Positions 9,548 through 17,942 of a stretch of DNA of 64,000 nucleotides are shown here, piece by piece; within the stretch, counting starts at the first letter, position 1; every line of letters begins with the position of its first letter. Made by a program: the position numbers and the translations under genes. The stretch is from the NCBI GenBank assembly GCA_947502265.1, contig CANMZB010000015.1:62001-126000 (forward strand). Direction: 5' to 3'. The notes beneath the pieces are model-generated. The model was not told the origin of the DNA and did no database searches. It saw nothing but the letters and a program-made list of their open reading frames with translations. Origin of the DNA: an uncultured Sulfitobacter sp. Lineage in GTDB: Bacteria; Pseudomonadota; Alphaproteobacteria; Rhodobacterales; Rhodobacteraceae.

Positions 9548-9691
9548 TGCTGTTCATCAAAGGTCTCTTAAGCTGTCGCATTTGCGGCCCATTTCGTATA
9601 CTCTACCTCAAACACAAAAATGCTTGTGATTTTCGCCATTTCAATTCGGGTTGATACCTTTGTTCACCCGACCCTCGAAAGGTGACATAGA

Positions 9692-10177
9692 ATGCGCGAA
9701 TACAGTTTCGGTGACCGTTTTGAAAAACCGGGCAAATCGGCGCTGCGTTTTCATGATCTCTATGAAGCGTTGGAATTTTTGCGCACAGCGGCGGCCAATT
9801 TCGATACACTCGTCGCGCTGCGGATCTGGGCTGGGAGGCGCGGCTCTGGCCCGCGACCTGATCGGGATCTTCTGGATTACGCTGCCACCTGCCTTGTCTC
9901 CGGGGAGCTTACTGTCGTGCCATTGATCAGATTCACTTATCGTGGATCTGTGACCGGCGCCGGAGGGGGTGCTTCACGCTCACTCAAACAATTTCCGACG
10001 GCAGAATCCGGCCAACCCCACAGCGCGCCGCGTGAAACCAATGTGCAGCCGGCCGCACCTGAACCCCGATCCGTGCCACAGACCAAAGTAGATGTATCGG
10101 CAAAGGTCGCAACGCTATTGGCCGCCGCAGAAAGCGGAGCGCCTTTCTGCGAACAATGCGAGCAGGCAAAACCATGA
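9692..10177 (+). CDS. Unknown protein beside a T6SS-type chaperone
   Basis: 161 residues. The first 85 look folded (LRFHDLYEALEFLRTAAANF, then DLLDYAATCLVSGELTVVPL), and the rest is a Pro/Ser/Ala-rich linker ending with two cysteines in FCEQCEQAKP. I do not recognise a family. Its TGA overlaps the ATG of the DUF4123 gene, so they are co-translated, which suggests a role with that chaperone (an adaptor or cargo-loading protein). The CxxC at the end could bind metal. Confidence 0.65.
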   Translation: MREYSFGDRFEKPGKSALRFHDLYEALEFLRTAAANFDTLVALRIWAGRRGSGPRPDRDLLDYAATCLVSGELTVVPLIRFTYRGSVTGAGGGASRSLKQFPTAESGQPHSAPRETNVQPAAPEPRSVPQTKVDVSAKVATLLAAAESGAPFCEQCEQAKP

Positions 10178-10659
10178 GCGCGCATTTGACCCAGCAAGCT
10201 GAGGTGCCTGAACCGGAAGCCGCCCGTTATGCGGTGATCGACCTTGCCAGCACCCAAAGCCTCCGACCAATCATCACGGCGCTCAAGCCCGCCGCAGCCG
10301 AGCCGCTTTTCGCCCGGTCGTTCGCACCGGAGCTGTTAGAAGTCGGGCCATGGCTGGTGCGGCTTTCGAAGACATCAGAGATCGCGCGCGCGCTGACCCG
10401 CATGGGCGCGGATGTTCACTGGGGGTACTTCATCTACACGACTGTCGATATCGCCTTGTTGTGCCAATCGCTGCGGCGGTTCAATCTGGCACGCATACCG
10501 GACATGCCGGACAAAATGCTGTTCCGCTACTGGGATCCGCGCGTGATGCGTGTGTTTCTTGAGGTCGCGAGTCACGAGCAACGTGCGCGGCTGTTTGAGG
10601 GCATCACTTGTATAGAGGTGGCTGGCGTCAACCATTATGCCGATATCGACGATAATTGA
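10174..10659 (+). CDS. DUF4123 protein, likely T6SS effector chaperone
   Basis: 161 residues from ATG 10174 (ATGA overlap with the previous gene). The sequence AAAEPLFARSFAPELLEVGPWL and then LVRLSKTSEIARAL, WGYFIYTTVDIALLCQSLR and LFRYWDPRVMRVFLEVA is the DUF4123 pattern. In the T6SS literature, DUF4123 proteins (Tap/TEC) load effectors onto VgrG spikes. No vgrG, hcp or tss gene is in this window, so it would have to work with a secretion machine encoded elsewhere. It converges on the large unknown gene at 10734-12848. Confidence 0.82.
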   Translation: MSAHLTQQAEVPEPEAARYAVIDLASTQSLRPIITALKPAAAEPLFARSFAPELLEVGPWLVRLSKTSEIARALTRMGADVHWGYFIYTTVDIALLCQSLRRFNLARIPDMPDKMLFRYWDPRVMRVFLEVASHEQRARLFEGITCIEVAGVNHYADIDDN

Positions 10660-10733
10660 AGCCGCCGCATAAAACACCGGACGCCCACGGCAGCATTCCC
10701 CACACAAACGATATGTGCTAGCCTGCACTCGCG

Positions 10734-12848
10734 TTATATGTGTTTTTCCTTCTCATCATCATCGTCATCATCTTGCGCGCGATCCACAAGTGTCTGGTCC
10801 CCCTCCTGCACCGGACGGGCACCCATGATAATTGCCGTAAGCTGCTGTTGCAAAAAGATATTATCTGGTAAAGCCTCTGATAAGTCTTCCTGGACCGTCT
10901 CCGCATCGAGATCAGTGGCGCTTCTCAATTCGCGAAGTAGTGCGACCCTGCTCTGGCGCAGTTCTTCATCTCTCCAGAGGACTTTCGCCAAGTTGCCCGT
11001 TACATAGCTCCAGAGAACATCTTGACCTATCTCATCCCGAACCACTTTATCACCACCGCGGGCCAGTTCGTTATGCTGAAAGCGCGATCGTTTGGGAATG
11101 AGTTCCTTTTGCTTGATCTCGGTAACATCGTATTTTTTGCTTGCGTCACGCTTGTGAAACACCTTTGCGTCCTGCAACGGCACGAGGCAGGGCACCCGTA
11201 TCTCCGTTCGAACAAGATCCTTCAACAGGTTGTTGAGCTGAAGTCCGGTTTTAAACTTCGGTAGCGCCAAATTCATGCGACGAAATTCGACAAGAAGAGT
11301 AAGCGCCAGCCCTGCGCGGCAGCCCAACGTGCCGCAGAACACTTCATTGAGAAAGCTACACCTGACAAAAGGTTCGTCCTTCTTGGTTTGGCGCAGGCTT
11401 CGTACCGCATTGTCTATCTTTGTACTTTTCGGGTAGTTGAGTAGCCATTCGCGGCGGATGGCCTTGTCATTTTTTTCCCCCTTCATGTCGAGAACGAGAC
11501 GTTTGGTTTTCCCGGACGTCGGGTAAGTGGATGTTCTTTCCTGTGAAAAGGGACGCCCTTGATCGTGTAAGGAAATACAGACCTGAGGGCCGAGGCTGTT
11601 GAAGGGAATGCAAAACCGGTAGTCACCATAGCGCGATGACCCGGCCTGCACGCCATCACTACATTCCAGACGCCCGAACATATAGTCGAGGTGGCCAAAG
11701 TTCACGTTGAGTGTTTTTAGTTCATCCTCGTCCTCCATATCGCCGGTTCCGGCGGTAAATGCCGCTTCCTGGCCGGACACATTCGGCGCAAGGAGAGCCC
11801 AGGCGTTCACGGCGGCCTCTGTCGCCGTTGCATGTTTGAAGAACAACGCCGCATCCCGGAATTCCCTGAAAAACTCAAGCTCCCCGCCGCGCAGACGGCC
11901 ATCTTCATTTGCGGCCACAAGTTTCGCCTCAAGCTGTTCCCAGAACCACGTGTCGCGCGCATTCACTGCGTCAAAGCTGTTTCCCATCTTGCGGCGCAGG
12001 GTTGCCGGGTCCGGTTGATCCGCACCGAATGACAACAGCCACCAGTCGCCGTTGCCAACATCCTGTCCGTCCTGAGTGAGCCAATGATCCATTTCGAGAT
12101 CTTGGCCACAAAGTTCCTCGGTCAGATCCCAAAGATTGCACATGCTCAACTCAACGATCGTGGCCGGCAATTTAACGCAATCCAACGCCCGCTTCATCAG
12201 GTCGTAATAGAGAGCGCTGGTCGAACCGTCATTTATTTGTTCGGTAAATGCGGGAGACTCCATCGTTCGCGCCCAGATATGTTCCTGATCTGCAGTCCAC
12301 TGTTGCAGAAAATGATCCAGCGGCCTTTCGCCGCCTTCCTCAAACCGGTCGGGGACCGGAACACCCTCCCATTCGCCTTCTGCTGTCGCGATCATAGATT
12401 TAAGGATCACGATGCGGCTGTAGACAAAGCGTTGCAGCGTCACGGTGAAATGGTTGACGGCAACATCACCGCCCCGGAACTTCAGCCCCACAATCCGGAT
12501 CATTTCGGCCAGATTCTCGATGTCCGAAGGGGGGCGATCCCGGAACAATACGGTGACGCCCAACTGCATGATCTTTATGTGCGCTGCGGCTATGGCCTTA
12601 TCATCTTTTTTCTCAAGAATGAGTGTCTTGTATCTCTCAAGTGCTTTTCCGACCTTGTACGATTTGCCCGGCCAAGCACCAAATGTCTCTATCCAGTTGT
12701 CGAGAACCAGAATAACCAATTCAATGTCAATGGCAGTGGTTTCCGCCTCGTCGGTGCAATTGCAGTAGTCTTGCCGCTCGCCCTTTCCCTTGCCATCTCT
12801 GCGGGAAATAGGTTTCTTGCATGTTTCGCAGACTTCATCAATTTCCAT
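10734..12848 (-). CDS. 704-residue protein of unknown family (candidate effector)
   Basis: From ATG 12848, which overlaps the end of the GNAT gene by 11 bases, it opens with a likely zinc site (EVCETCKKPISRRDGKG, then DYCNC, four Cys in the first 40 residues). The middle is mixed helix with no clear signal peptide or transmembrane segment. Around 410-440 there is a compact stretch (FGRLECSDGVQAG, SSRYGDYRFCIPFN). The tail is very acidic (a run of five Asp then EKEKHI). I cannot assign a function. Its place as the last gene of a unit holding LysM/peptidoglycan-binding and transthyretin-like proteins, facing a DUF4123 chaperone, suggests a secreted effector or cargo, but this is inference. Confidence 0.75.
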   Translation of the reverse strand: MEIDEVCETCKKPISRRDGKGKGERQDYCNCTDEAETTAIDIELVILVLDNWIETFGAWPGKSYKVGKALERYKTLILEKKDDKAIAAAHIKIMQLGVTVLFRDRPPSDIENLAEMIRIVGLKFRGGDVAVNHFTVTLQRFVYSRIVILKSMIATAEGEWEGVPVPDRFEEGGERPLDHFLQQWTADQEHIWARTMESPAFTEQINDGSTSALYYDLMKRALDCVKLPATIVELSMCNLWDLTEELCGQDLEMDHWLTQDGQDVGNGDWWLLSFGADQPDPATLRRKMGNSFDAVNARDTWFWEQLEAKLVAANEDGRLRGGELEFFREFRDAALFFKHATATEAAVNAWALLAPNVSGQEAAFTAGTGDMEDEDELKTLNVNFGHLDYMFGRLECSDGVQAGSSRYGDYRFCIPFNSLGPQVCISLHDQGRPFSQERTSTYPTSGKTKRLVLDMKGEKNDKAIRREWLLNYPKSTKIDNAVRSLRQTKKDEPFVRCSFLNEVFCGTLGCRAGLALTLLVEFRRMNLALPKFKTGLQLNNLLKDLVRTEIRVPCLVPLQDAKVFHKRDASKKYDVTEIKQKELIPKRSRFQHNELARGGDKVVRDEIGQDVLWSYVTGNLAKVLWRDEELRQSRVALLRELRSATDLDAETVQEDLSEALPDNIFLQQQLTAIIMGARPVQEGDQTLVDRAQDDDDDDEKEKHI

Positions 12849-13353
12849 AGCTGGAAGGCTCCATCGCTTTGTGGAATACCAGAATGCTTTTGCAAGCCTC
12901 ACGCGACACCGGCTCTTGATTGAAACCAGCGCCCCGCAAAATCCGGATCGACCCGCCGTTTTGCGCCTTCACAATCCCGCACAGGCTTTGACAGGATGGC
13001 CGCCGGACCACATTGCGCATAGCGGCGGCGACCATGGTGGTTCCATATCGCTTTCTGCGGAACGGTGCCGCAACGGCATAACTCAGCAGACCATCGTTCC
13101 CGCCCGCGCGCCACCGCACCGATACAATTCCAACCGGACGCCCTTTGGCATTTCGCCCGATCCAGTCTTGTGTGCCACAAAACGCCCGATCCATCAGCCA
13201 CGCAAGGGTGAGCGGCCGCGTTGACCAATCCGAACTACCATAGGCCGCGACAATGTTTTGATCCCGCGACATCGCCATCAAAAAGGCCACATCACCCGAA
13301 CCCACCCGCGTAAGGGAGAGTGTCGGGATGTTTTGCTCAGCACAAATGTGCAT
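12838..13353 (-). CDS. GNAT-like N-acetyltransferase
   Basis: About 171 residues from ATG 13353. The acetyl-CoA loop appears in AAPFRRKRYGTTMVAAAMRN near residue 105, and the C-terminal ILRGAGFNQEPVSRE fits the last strands of the GNAT fold. The loop has the R-x-x-G/R pattern in slightly degenerate form. The start overlaps the preceding gene by 17 bases and the end overlaps the 704-residue gene, so it is part of the same transcript. The substrate is unknown; it might modify the neighbour's product or protect the producer. Confidence 0.65.
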   Translation of the reverse strand: MHICAEQNIPTLSLTRVGSGDVAFLMAMSRDQNIVAAYGSSDWSTRPLTLAWLMDRAFCGTQDWIGRNAKGRPVGIVSVRWRAGGNDGLLSYAVAAPFRRKRYGTTMVAAAMRNVVRRPSCQSLCGIVKAQNGGSIRILRGAGFNQEPVSREACKSILVFHKAMEPSSYGN

Positions 13354-13981
13354 CACTCAGAACTTTGCGCGTGTCGTCGTCCATTTCGCCGGTAACTTTC
13401 AGCTCATTGTCTCTTTGAAAACGCGAGATGGCATAAATGGTGGCGACATCGCGCTTTCCGGTGATCTCGTCCGGCCCATATCCGAGGTTTCTAAGCCGCG
13501 ACTGAACCCCTTCGACCGTGTCCAGCGGCATCAGATGACCCAGCATCAGGTCTAGCGATTCTTCATCGCCGGCCTCGTCCGTTAAAACAATCTCGGCCTC
13601 CCGCGCTTCTGGTGGTATCCATTCGGTGATTGCACCGCTGCTGTCCAAACGTCCGGATCGCCCGGCACCGTCGACCGTCAAGCGGTATGCCCAATCGGCC
13701 TTGGGTTCGCCTTCCCGGTCAAGAAAACGGATTTCCAGTTTTTCCGGAACGCCTTTACGTCGAAATATATGCCGTTGGTCGCACGCAAGCGATTCCTTGC
13801 GCAGTTGTTTGTCGGGGATTACGATTTCGTCCAGCTTGCTATTCAAGATGTGGCCGCTTTCACGCGCCTCTCGCAGCTCCCTGTTTTCCGGTTCGTCCCA
13901 AAGCGTCTGTGGAAAAAGGCCATGTTCCTTCGAGAGGCTGGAGATGCAATCTCCTGCTTTTATTTTCCGGCGCACTGGCAT
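13337..13981 (-). CDS. LysM / peptidoglycan-binding protein, T6SS-accessory type
   Basis: 214 residues in three parts: an N-terminal LysM-like segment (KIKAGDCISSLSKEHGLFPQ, residues 5-60), a beta-rich domain with the pattern YRLTVDGAGRSGRLDSSGAI near 95-140, and a C-terminal peptidoglycan-binding domain (VQSRLRNLGYGPDEITG, then ISRFQRDNELKVTGEMDDDT, residues 150-210). There is no Sec signal. This three-part arrangement is common beside VgrG/PAAR genes, where the proteins accompany or carry T6SS effectors to the cell wall. It heads the unit that includes the GNAT and the 704-residue gene. Confidence 0.78.
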   Translation of the reverse strand: MPVRRKIKAGDCISSLSKEHGLFPQTLWDEPENRELREARESGHILNSKLDEIVIPDKQLRKESLACDQRHIFRRKGVPEKLEIRFLDREGEPKADWAYRLTVDGAGRSGRLDSSGAITEWIPPEAREAEIVLTDEAGDEESLDLMLGHLMPLDTVEGVQSRLRNLGYGPDEITGKRDVATIYAISRFQRDNELKVTGEMDDDTRKVLSDAHLC

Positions 13982-14152
13982 GGAGGCTCCTCAAATCAAT
14001 ATGCGAATAGGACAACAGCCGCGAGGATCGGGAAAAGCTTGTTGGAGTATCCGTTACGCCCTGAAAACCACCGAACATGACCCCGGAAAATGATTTTGCT
14101 AACATATCAGTTGAGCGCTATTGACGCAACGTCAACCTGTTGAAGCGCACAA

Positions 14153-14470
14153 TCAACCAAGGCCTGATCCGGTGCCCTTGGAATCCAAAGGCACCCAGGC
14201 ACCACGATCAAGATCGGGAAAGCAAACTTCACATTGACCGGCGGGCGAGGCCCATTCGATACGGGCAATTCCATCCTGATCGAGCTTTCCCTTAACTAAA
14301 GAGTTGTCGGGTAGCATGATCTCGTAACTTTCATCGGGGATTCCAATGTCGTCTTCTCCCAAAAGCTCGATTTCTATCCAGTGCCTATCTGGATTAAGGC
14401 AAGGTTGAATGACCTCGCCGTCCGTGGCTGCCGCAAAATGTGCCAATTGCGATTCTGAGAACGTAATCAT
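14153..14470 (-). CDS. Transthyretin-like T6SS-associated small protein
   Basis: 105 residues. The core EDDIGIPDESYEIMLPDNSL, then LDQDGIARIEWASPAGQCEV and CFPDLDRGAWVPLDS, is the small carboxypeptidase-regulatory/transthyretin-like domain often encoded beside T6SS spike proteins and also seen fused to LysM proteins. The same kind of domain is in the middle of the adjacent 214-residue protein. A weak AGGGGA precedes the ATG. Function unknown; probably an adaptor. The 171-base gap to the next gene shows no further gene. Confidence 0.7.
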   Translation of the reverse strand: MITFSESQLAHFAAATDGEVIQPCLNPDRHWIEIELLGEDDIGIPDESYEIMLPDNSLVKGKLDQDGIARIEWASPAGQCEVCFPDLDRGAWVPLDSKGTGSGLG

Positions 14471-14552
14471 CAGCTTCCCCTGCGCTATGACCGTTGGTTC
14501 AAATCTCTCGGATAGGCTGCAATCCTAGTCCTTTGCGCACCTGATTTACAAG

Positions 14553-14921
14553 CTATTTTCGGTGGCCAAGGGTAACGGGCCATCCGTGTCTTCCCTGACG
14601 ACCGGTTTTGTAAAGCACCTGATGCCTGTACAGACAATGCCTGACTGGGCGCTGTGCCGACAAAGAACGAACTTCGCATTGCGTGGTGCAGCCATAGCAG
14701 GCGGTGAACGCCAAGCGTTGCTCTTTGTTGATCTCCAGATCACCGGTCGTCAGCTCCATACGGTATTCGGGCGCGGGCGCATTGCCATAGATCGGATGCA
14801 GAAGTTTTTCGCCCGGACTGCCCGACAGACCGTGTGCCATCTCTTCCAGTGGTTCCGAATATCCCGCGAAAAAGGTTGTGGCGACGCCGCCCCTAAGCAT
14901 TCTGCGACGTAACCTATCCAT
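14553..14921 (-). pseudogene. Truncated Mo-enzyme catalytic subunit (ttrA-like)
   Basis: From the ATG at 14921, preceded by GGGAG, the product begins MDRLRRRMLRGGVATTFFAG, then ENPAPEY-like residues (GNAPAPEYRMELTTGDLEIN) and the iron-sulphur motif FTACYGCTTQCEVR. This is the N-terminus of a large molybdopterin oxidoreductase of the tetrathionate/thiosulfate-reductase group, normally over 900 residues. Right after the cysteine motif similarity ends and unrelated sequence runs to a stop, so at least 85% of the enzyme is gone. The break coincides with one arm of a 32-bp inverted repeat. No function is expected. Confidence 0.75.
14675..14706 (+). repeat. 32-bp inverted repeat, arm 1
   Basis: This 32-base stretch is the exact reverse complement of 15358-15389. 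On the minus strand it encodes the iron-sulphur motif CYGCTTQC of the broken ttrA-like gene. It lies at the last position where that gene is still recognisable. Confidence 0.9.
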
Positions 14922-15357
14922 GGGACGGAACTCCCTTAACATCAGTGGAAACAGGGGTCTGGGTGCCAACCAATGCGGCACACCGGGGAGTGAAAACATC
15001 AATCAGCATCAGAACGGCCAGCCACAGGCCAAAGCTGCCGACGATACCGCAAATGCACCCAGACCCGTCAGCACAATCAGCCAGCGCGGGCTGTCCCAAC
15101 GGCCCAACGTCACAAAATGCGCAACCAGCCAATAGTACCGGATTGAGCAGGCCCGTCGTTCAATGGTTCAAGCCAGACCAGCCACGCCAGCGCAAGAGTG
15201 TGCACAACAAAAACGGCATCACAATCGAGCCGATGAACATCCACGTCCACGGCGTAAAATACGCATAGAACTGCCAGAAGCCCAGCGGTTGGTGCAGGTC
15301 GGCCAACAGCGACACAGGGGCAACAATGGCCGCAATGACAGCCGCCCGACGGGCTTC
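14922..15357 (-). pseudogene. Frameshifted NrfD-family membrane subunit (ttrC-like)
   Basis: Pieces of one membrane protein occur in different minus-strand frames. The first is VEARRAAVIAAIVAPVSLLA followed by DLHQPLGFWQFYAYFTPWTW at 15357-15160. Next comes VAHFVTLGRWDSPRWLIVLT near 15120-15020, and then LWLAVLMLIDVFTPRCAALV up to about 14925. Together they match an NrfD/PsrC-type quinol-linked subunit with at least two frameshifts and no N-terminus. It lies directly upstream of the ttrA-like fragment, in the order C then A as in ttrBCA operons. Its truncated start abuts arm 2 of the inverted repeat. Confidence 0.7.
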
Positions 15358-15389
15358 CACCGCCTGCTATGGCTGCACCACGCAATGCG
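15358..15389 (-). repeat. 32-bp inverted repeat, arm 2
   Basis: Exact inverted copy of 14675-14706, 651 bases away. Here the iron-sulphur motif CYGCTTQC reads on the plus strand, with the canonical following residues GVR, but no enzyme continues from it. It sits exactly where the NrfD fragment begins, so it marks a rearrangement joint. Confidence 0.9.
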
Positions 15390-15718
15390 GTGTGCGCGAT
15401 GCTTGCCAAAGGCACAAACGCGGCTCCGGCAGTAACGCGGGCGGATTGGGTCATGAAAAGGCAGTGGGCGAGACCCATAGGGACTCGCTTTCGTGTGTTG
15501 TCTGTTTCTGCTCTAGGGGAAGGGTAATCCAAGGAGACCCTAGATGACATCTTCATCTCCCGCCTTGGTCTGATTCAAGGCTCGAACATGTCAGACGATG
15601 CCCTATTTCGCGGGCCCGGATCGCACAGCCCATTGGAATTATGCTATCATTCCTGTTCTTTTATATTAATGTTCTTAACGACACTAAACACGGGATTTTT
15701 AACGGAGCACGAAACCGG
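15390..15718. other. No gene recognised
   Basis: About 330 bases between the decayed Mo-enzyme locus and the SDR gene. Frames are short and unlike protein families I know. The last 80 bases are AT-rich (GTTCTTAACGACACTAAACA) and probably hold the promoter of the SDR gene. Confidence 0.5.
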
Positions 15719-16465
15719 ATGGATCAGAGAATTGCACTTATCACCGGTGCCGGCAGCGGCGTTGGCCGTGCCTGTGCCGAAACGCTTGCCCGTGACGGGT
15801 TTACGATGGTTTTGACCGGACGGCGCCACGCGCCGCTGGAACAGGTCCGCGCAACGCTGGCAGGGCAGGGACATCTGGCAATTGCGGCAGATGTCAGCAG
15901 CGAGGCGGATGTCACCGCGCTGTTCGAACAGATCGAACAACGCTTCGGACGTCTGGATCTGCTCTTTAACAACGCGGGACGCAACGGGCCTGCGGTCGAG
16001 ATTGACGCGCTGTCTGCCGATGACTGGAACGATATCATCGCGACCAATCTGACCGGATCATTCCTGTGCGCACGCGCGGCGTTTGGCCTGATGAAACGAC
16101 AGATGCCGAAGGGCGGGCGCATCATCAACAACGGATCCATTTCCGCGCATGTACCGCGCCCGCTGTCGGCACCCTACACGGCGACAAAGCACGCGATCAC
16201 CGGCCTGACGCGGGCGCTGTCGCTGGACGGGCGCAAACATGACATCGCCTGTGGTCAGATCGACATTGGCAACGCCGCCAGCGAAATGACCGAGCGGATG
16301 ACAGACGGTGTGCTGCAACCGGACGGAACCCGCGCCCCGGAGCCGCGCATGGACGCCGACAATGTGGCGCGCACACTGTCCTACATGGCGGACCTGCCCG
16401 CGTCGGCAAACGCAATGTTCGTGACGGTGATGGCAACCAAGATGCCCTTTGCCGGACGCGGGTAA
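15719..16465 (+). CDS. Short-chain dehydrogenase/reductase
   Basis: 248 residues from ATG 15719, chosen because the cofactor fold starts directly (MDQRIALITGAGSGVGRACA). The Rossmann glycine motif is TGAGSGVG, the structural NNAG is near residue 87, and the catalytic Ser and Tyr-x3-Lys are in GSISAHVPRP and PYTATKHAI near 140-160. It oxidises or reduces an alcohol/keto group with NAD(P). GGAG lies 12 bases upstream. It is convergent with the FAD-linked dehydrogenase, at the edge of the hydroxy-acid catabolic island, so a sugar or hydroxy-acid substrate is likely. Confidence 0.9.
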   Translation: MDQRIALITGAGSGVGRACAETLARDGFTMVLTGRRHAPLEQVRATLAGQGHLAIAADVSSEADVTALFEQIEQRFGRLDLLFNNAGRNGPAVEIDALSADDWNDIIATNLTGSFLCARAAFGLMKRQMPKGGRIINNGSISAHVPRPLSAPYTATKHAITGLTRALSLDGRKHDIACGQIDIGNAASEMTERMTDGVLQPDGTRAPEPRMDADNVARTLSYMADLPASANAMFVTVMATKMPFAGRG

Positions 16466-16475
16466 GTCGGCTGCG

Positions 16476-17921
16476 CTAAAGCACCTTGCCGGGGTTCATC
16501 AGGTTAACCGGATCAAGAACCGTTTTGATCTGTTGCATCAATTCAAGTGCGACCGGATCTTTGTAACGGCGCAATTCGGCGCGTTTGGCCAGTCCGATCC
16601 CGTGCTCGGCAGAGAACGACCCGCCCATTTCGTGCACAATATCATGCACGATGCGGTTAAAGGCGGGGTACGCGGCCAGAAAATCCTCGTCCGACATATC
16701 TGTCGGGCGCGATAGATTGAAATGCAGGTTGCCATCGCCGAAATGCCCGAAGGGGCAGGGCCGCAGGCCCGGCATATACGTCATACAGGCGGCTTTGGCC
16801 GTGGCGATGAAATCCGCCACCCGCGATACCGGCACAGATACATCGTGCTTGATGGAGGCACCTTCGGGTTTCTGCGCCTCCGACAGATTTTCGCGCAACG
16901 CCCAAAGCGCATCCTTCTGCGCCTCCGATGCCCCGATAACGGCATCAAAAATCTCTTGCGCATCGAATGCCGCCTCAAGGGCCGCCTCCATGCGGGTGTC
17001 CAGATTGTCATGTGCGTTGGCGCTGGTCAGTTCGATCAGACAATAGGCGGGATGTACCTGCGCCATCGGATAACTACAGCCCGGCGCATGGTCGACCACC
17101 ATTTTCAGGCCTGCCCATTCGATATATTCAAACGTGGACAGCGTATCCGCGTTCGCCCCCCGCATCCGGCTATAGAGCTTCAACGCACTGTCCGGCCCGT
17201 CACAGGCCACCAGCGTTGTTGCGCGTACAACCGGCTTTGGAAACAGCTTGAGCACCGCCGCAGTAATAATGCCCAACGTCCCTTCGGCACCGATGAACAG
17301 GTTGCGCAAATCATAGCCGGTGTTGTTCTTGCGCAGCCCGTTAAGGTCGTTCAGCACGCGACCATCGGGCAAGACGACTTCGATGCCAAGCACCAGTTCG
17401 CGGGTGTTGCCATAGCGCAAAACGGCGGTGCCGCCGGCGTTTGTCGACAGGTTGCCGCCAATCTGGCACGAGCCCTCGGACGCAAGCGACAGCGGGAACA
17501 GCGCACCCGCTTCATCCGCCGCCTGCTGGATGCTGGCCAGAATACATCCTGCCTCAACGGTCATGGTCGCATTGGTTGCGTCGACCTCGCGGATGCGGTT
17601 CAGGCGCTGTGTGCTCAGGATCATGCCGCCATCCGGCACACCGCCACCCGCAAGGCCGGTATTCCCGCCTTGGGGTACAATCGGCACGCCCGCTGCGTTG
17701 CACAGGCGCACGCATTGCGCGACCTCGGCGGTGGAAGCAGGGCGCAGGATCGCCAGCGCAGTGCCACAAAACAGCCCACGATCCTCGACCAGCCGGGTGG
17801 CCATGTCGGACGGATCGGTCAGCACATGTGCCGCACCAATGGCGCTTTTCAAGCTTTCGATCAGGCTGTCCCCGCCACCCGTTCCTGTCGGGGTGGCGGG
17901 GCGCAGATGTGTCGCAGACAT
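16476..17921 (-). CDS. FAD-linked D-2-hydroxyacid dehydrogenase (GlcD-like)
   Basis: 481 residues. The PCMH-type FAD-binding domain spans about 45-225 (VPIVPQGGNTGLAGGGVPDG, then SLASEGSCQIGGNLSTNAGG). The C-terminal FAD-oxidase domain contains the metal-site pattern PFGHFGDGNLHFNLS near 390 and SAEHGIGLAKRAEL near 440, and ends MNPGKVL, as in D-lactate, D-2-hydroxyglutarate and glycolate dehydrogenases. It would convert a D-2-hydroxy acid into the 2-oxo acid, passing electrons to a quinone, ETF or cytochrome. It follows the ThDP-enzyme gene by 21 bases, so it shares the TRAP transcript; a LarA-type racemase in the same island could supply its D-isomer. Confidence 0.9.
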   Translation of the reverse strand: MSATHLRPATPTGTGGGDSLIESLKSAIGAAHVLTDPSDMATRLVEDRGLFCGTALAILRPASTAEVAQCVRLCNAAGVPIVPQGGNTGLAGGGVPDGGMILSTQRLNRIREVDATNATMTVEAGCILASIQQAADEAGALFPLSLASEGSCQIGGNLSTNAGGTAVLRYGNTRELVLGIEVVLPDGRVLNDLNGLRKNNTGYDLRNLFIGAEGTLGIITAAVLKLFPKPVVRATTLVACDGPDSALKLYSRMRGANADTLSTFEYIEWAGLKMVVDHAPGCSYPMAQVHPAYCLIELTSANAHDNLDTRMEAALEAAFDAQEIFDAVIGASEAQKDALWALRENLSEAQKPEGASIKHDVSVPVSRVADFIATAKAACMTYMPGLRPCPFGHFGDGNLHFNLSRPTDMSDEDFLAAYPAFNRIVHDIVHEMGGSFSAEHGIGLAKRAELRRYKDPVALELMQQIKTVLDPVNLMNPGKVL

Positions 17922-17942
17922 TTCGGGCTCCTTGTCGCGGGA

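Noticed and set aside
15326..15547. Plus-strand frame with CYGCTTQCGVR
   Set aside because: The iron-sulphur-like motif comes from the inverted 32-bp repeat; no enzyme sequence follows it, so it is not a real metalloprotein gene.
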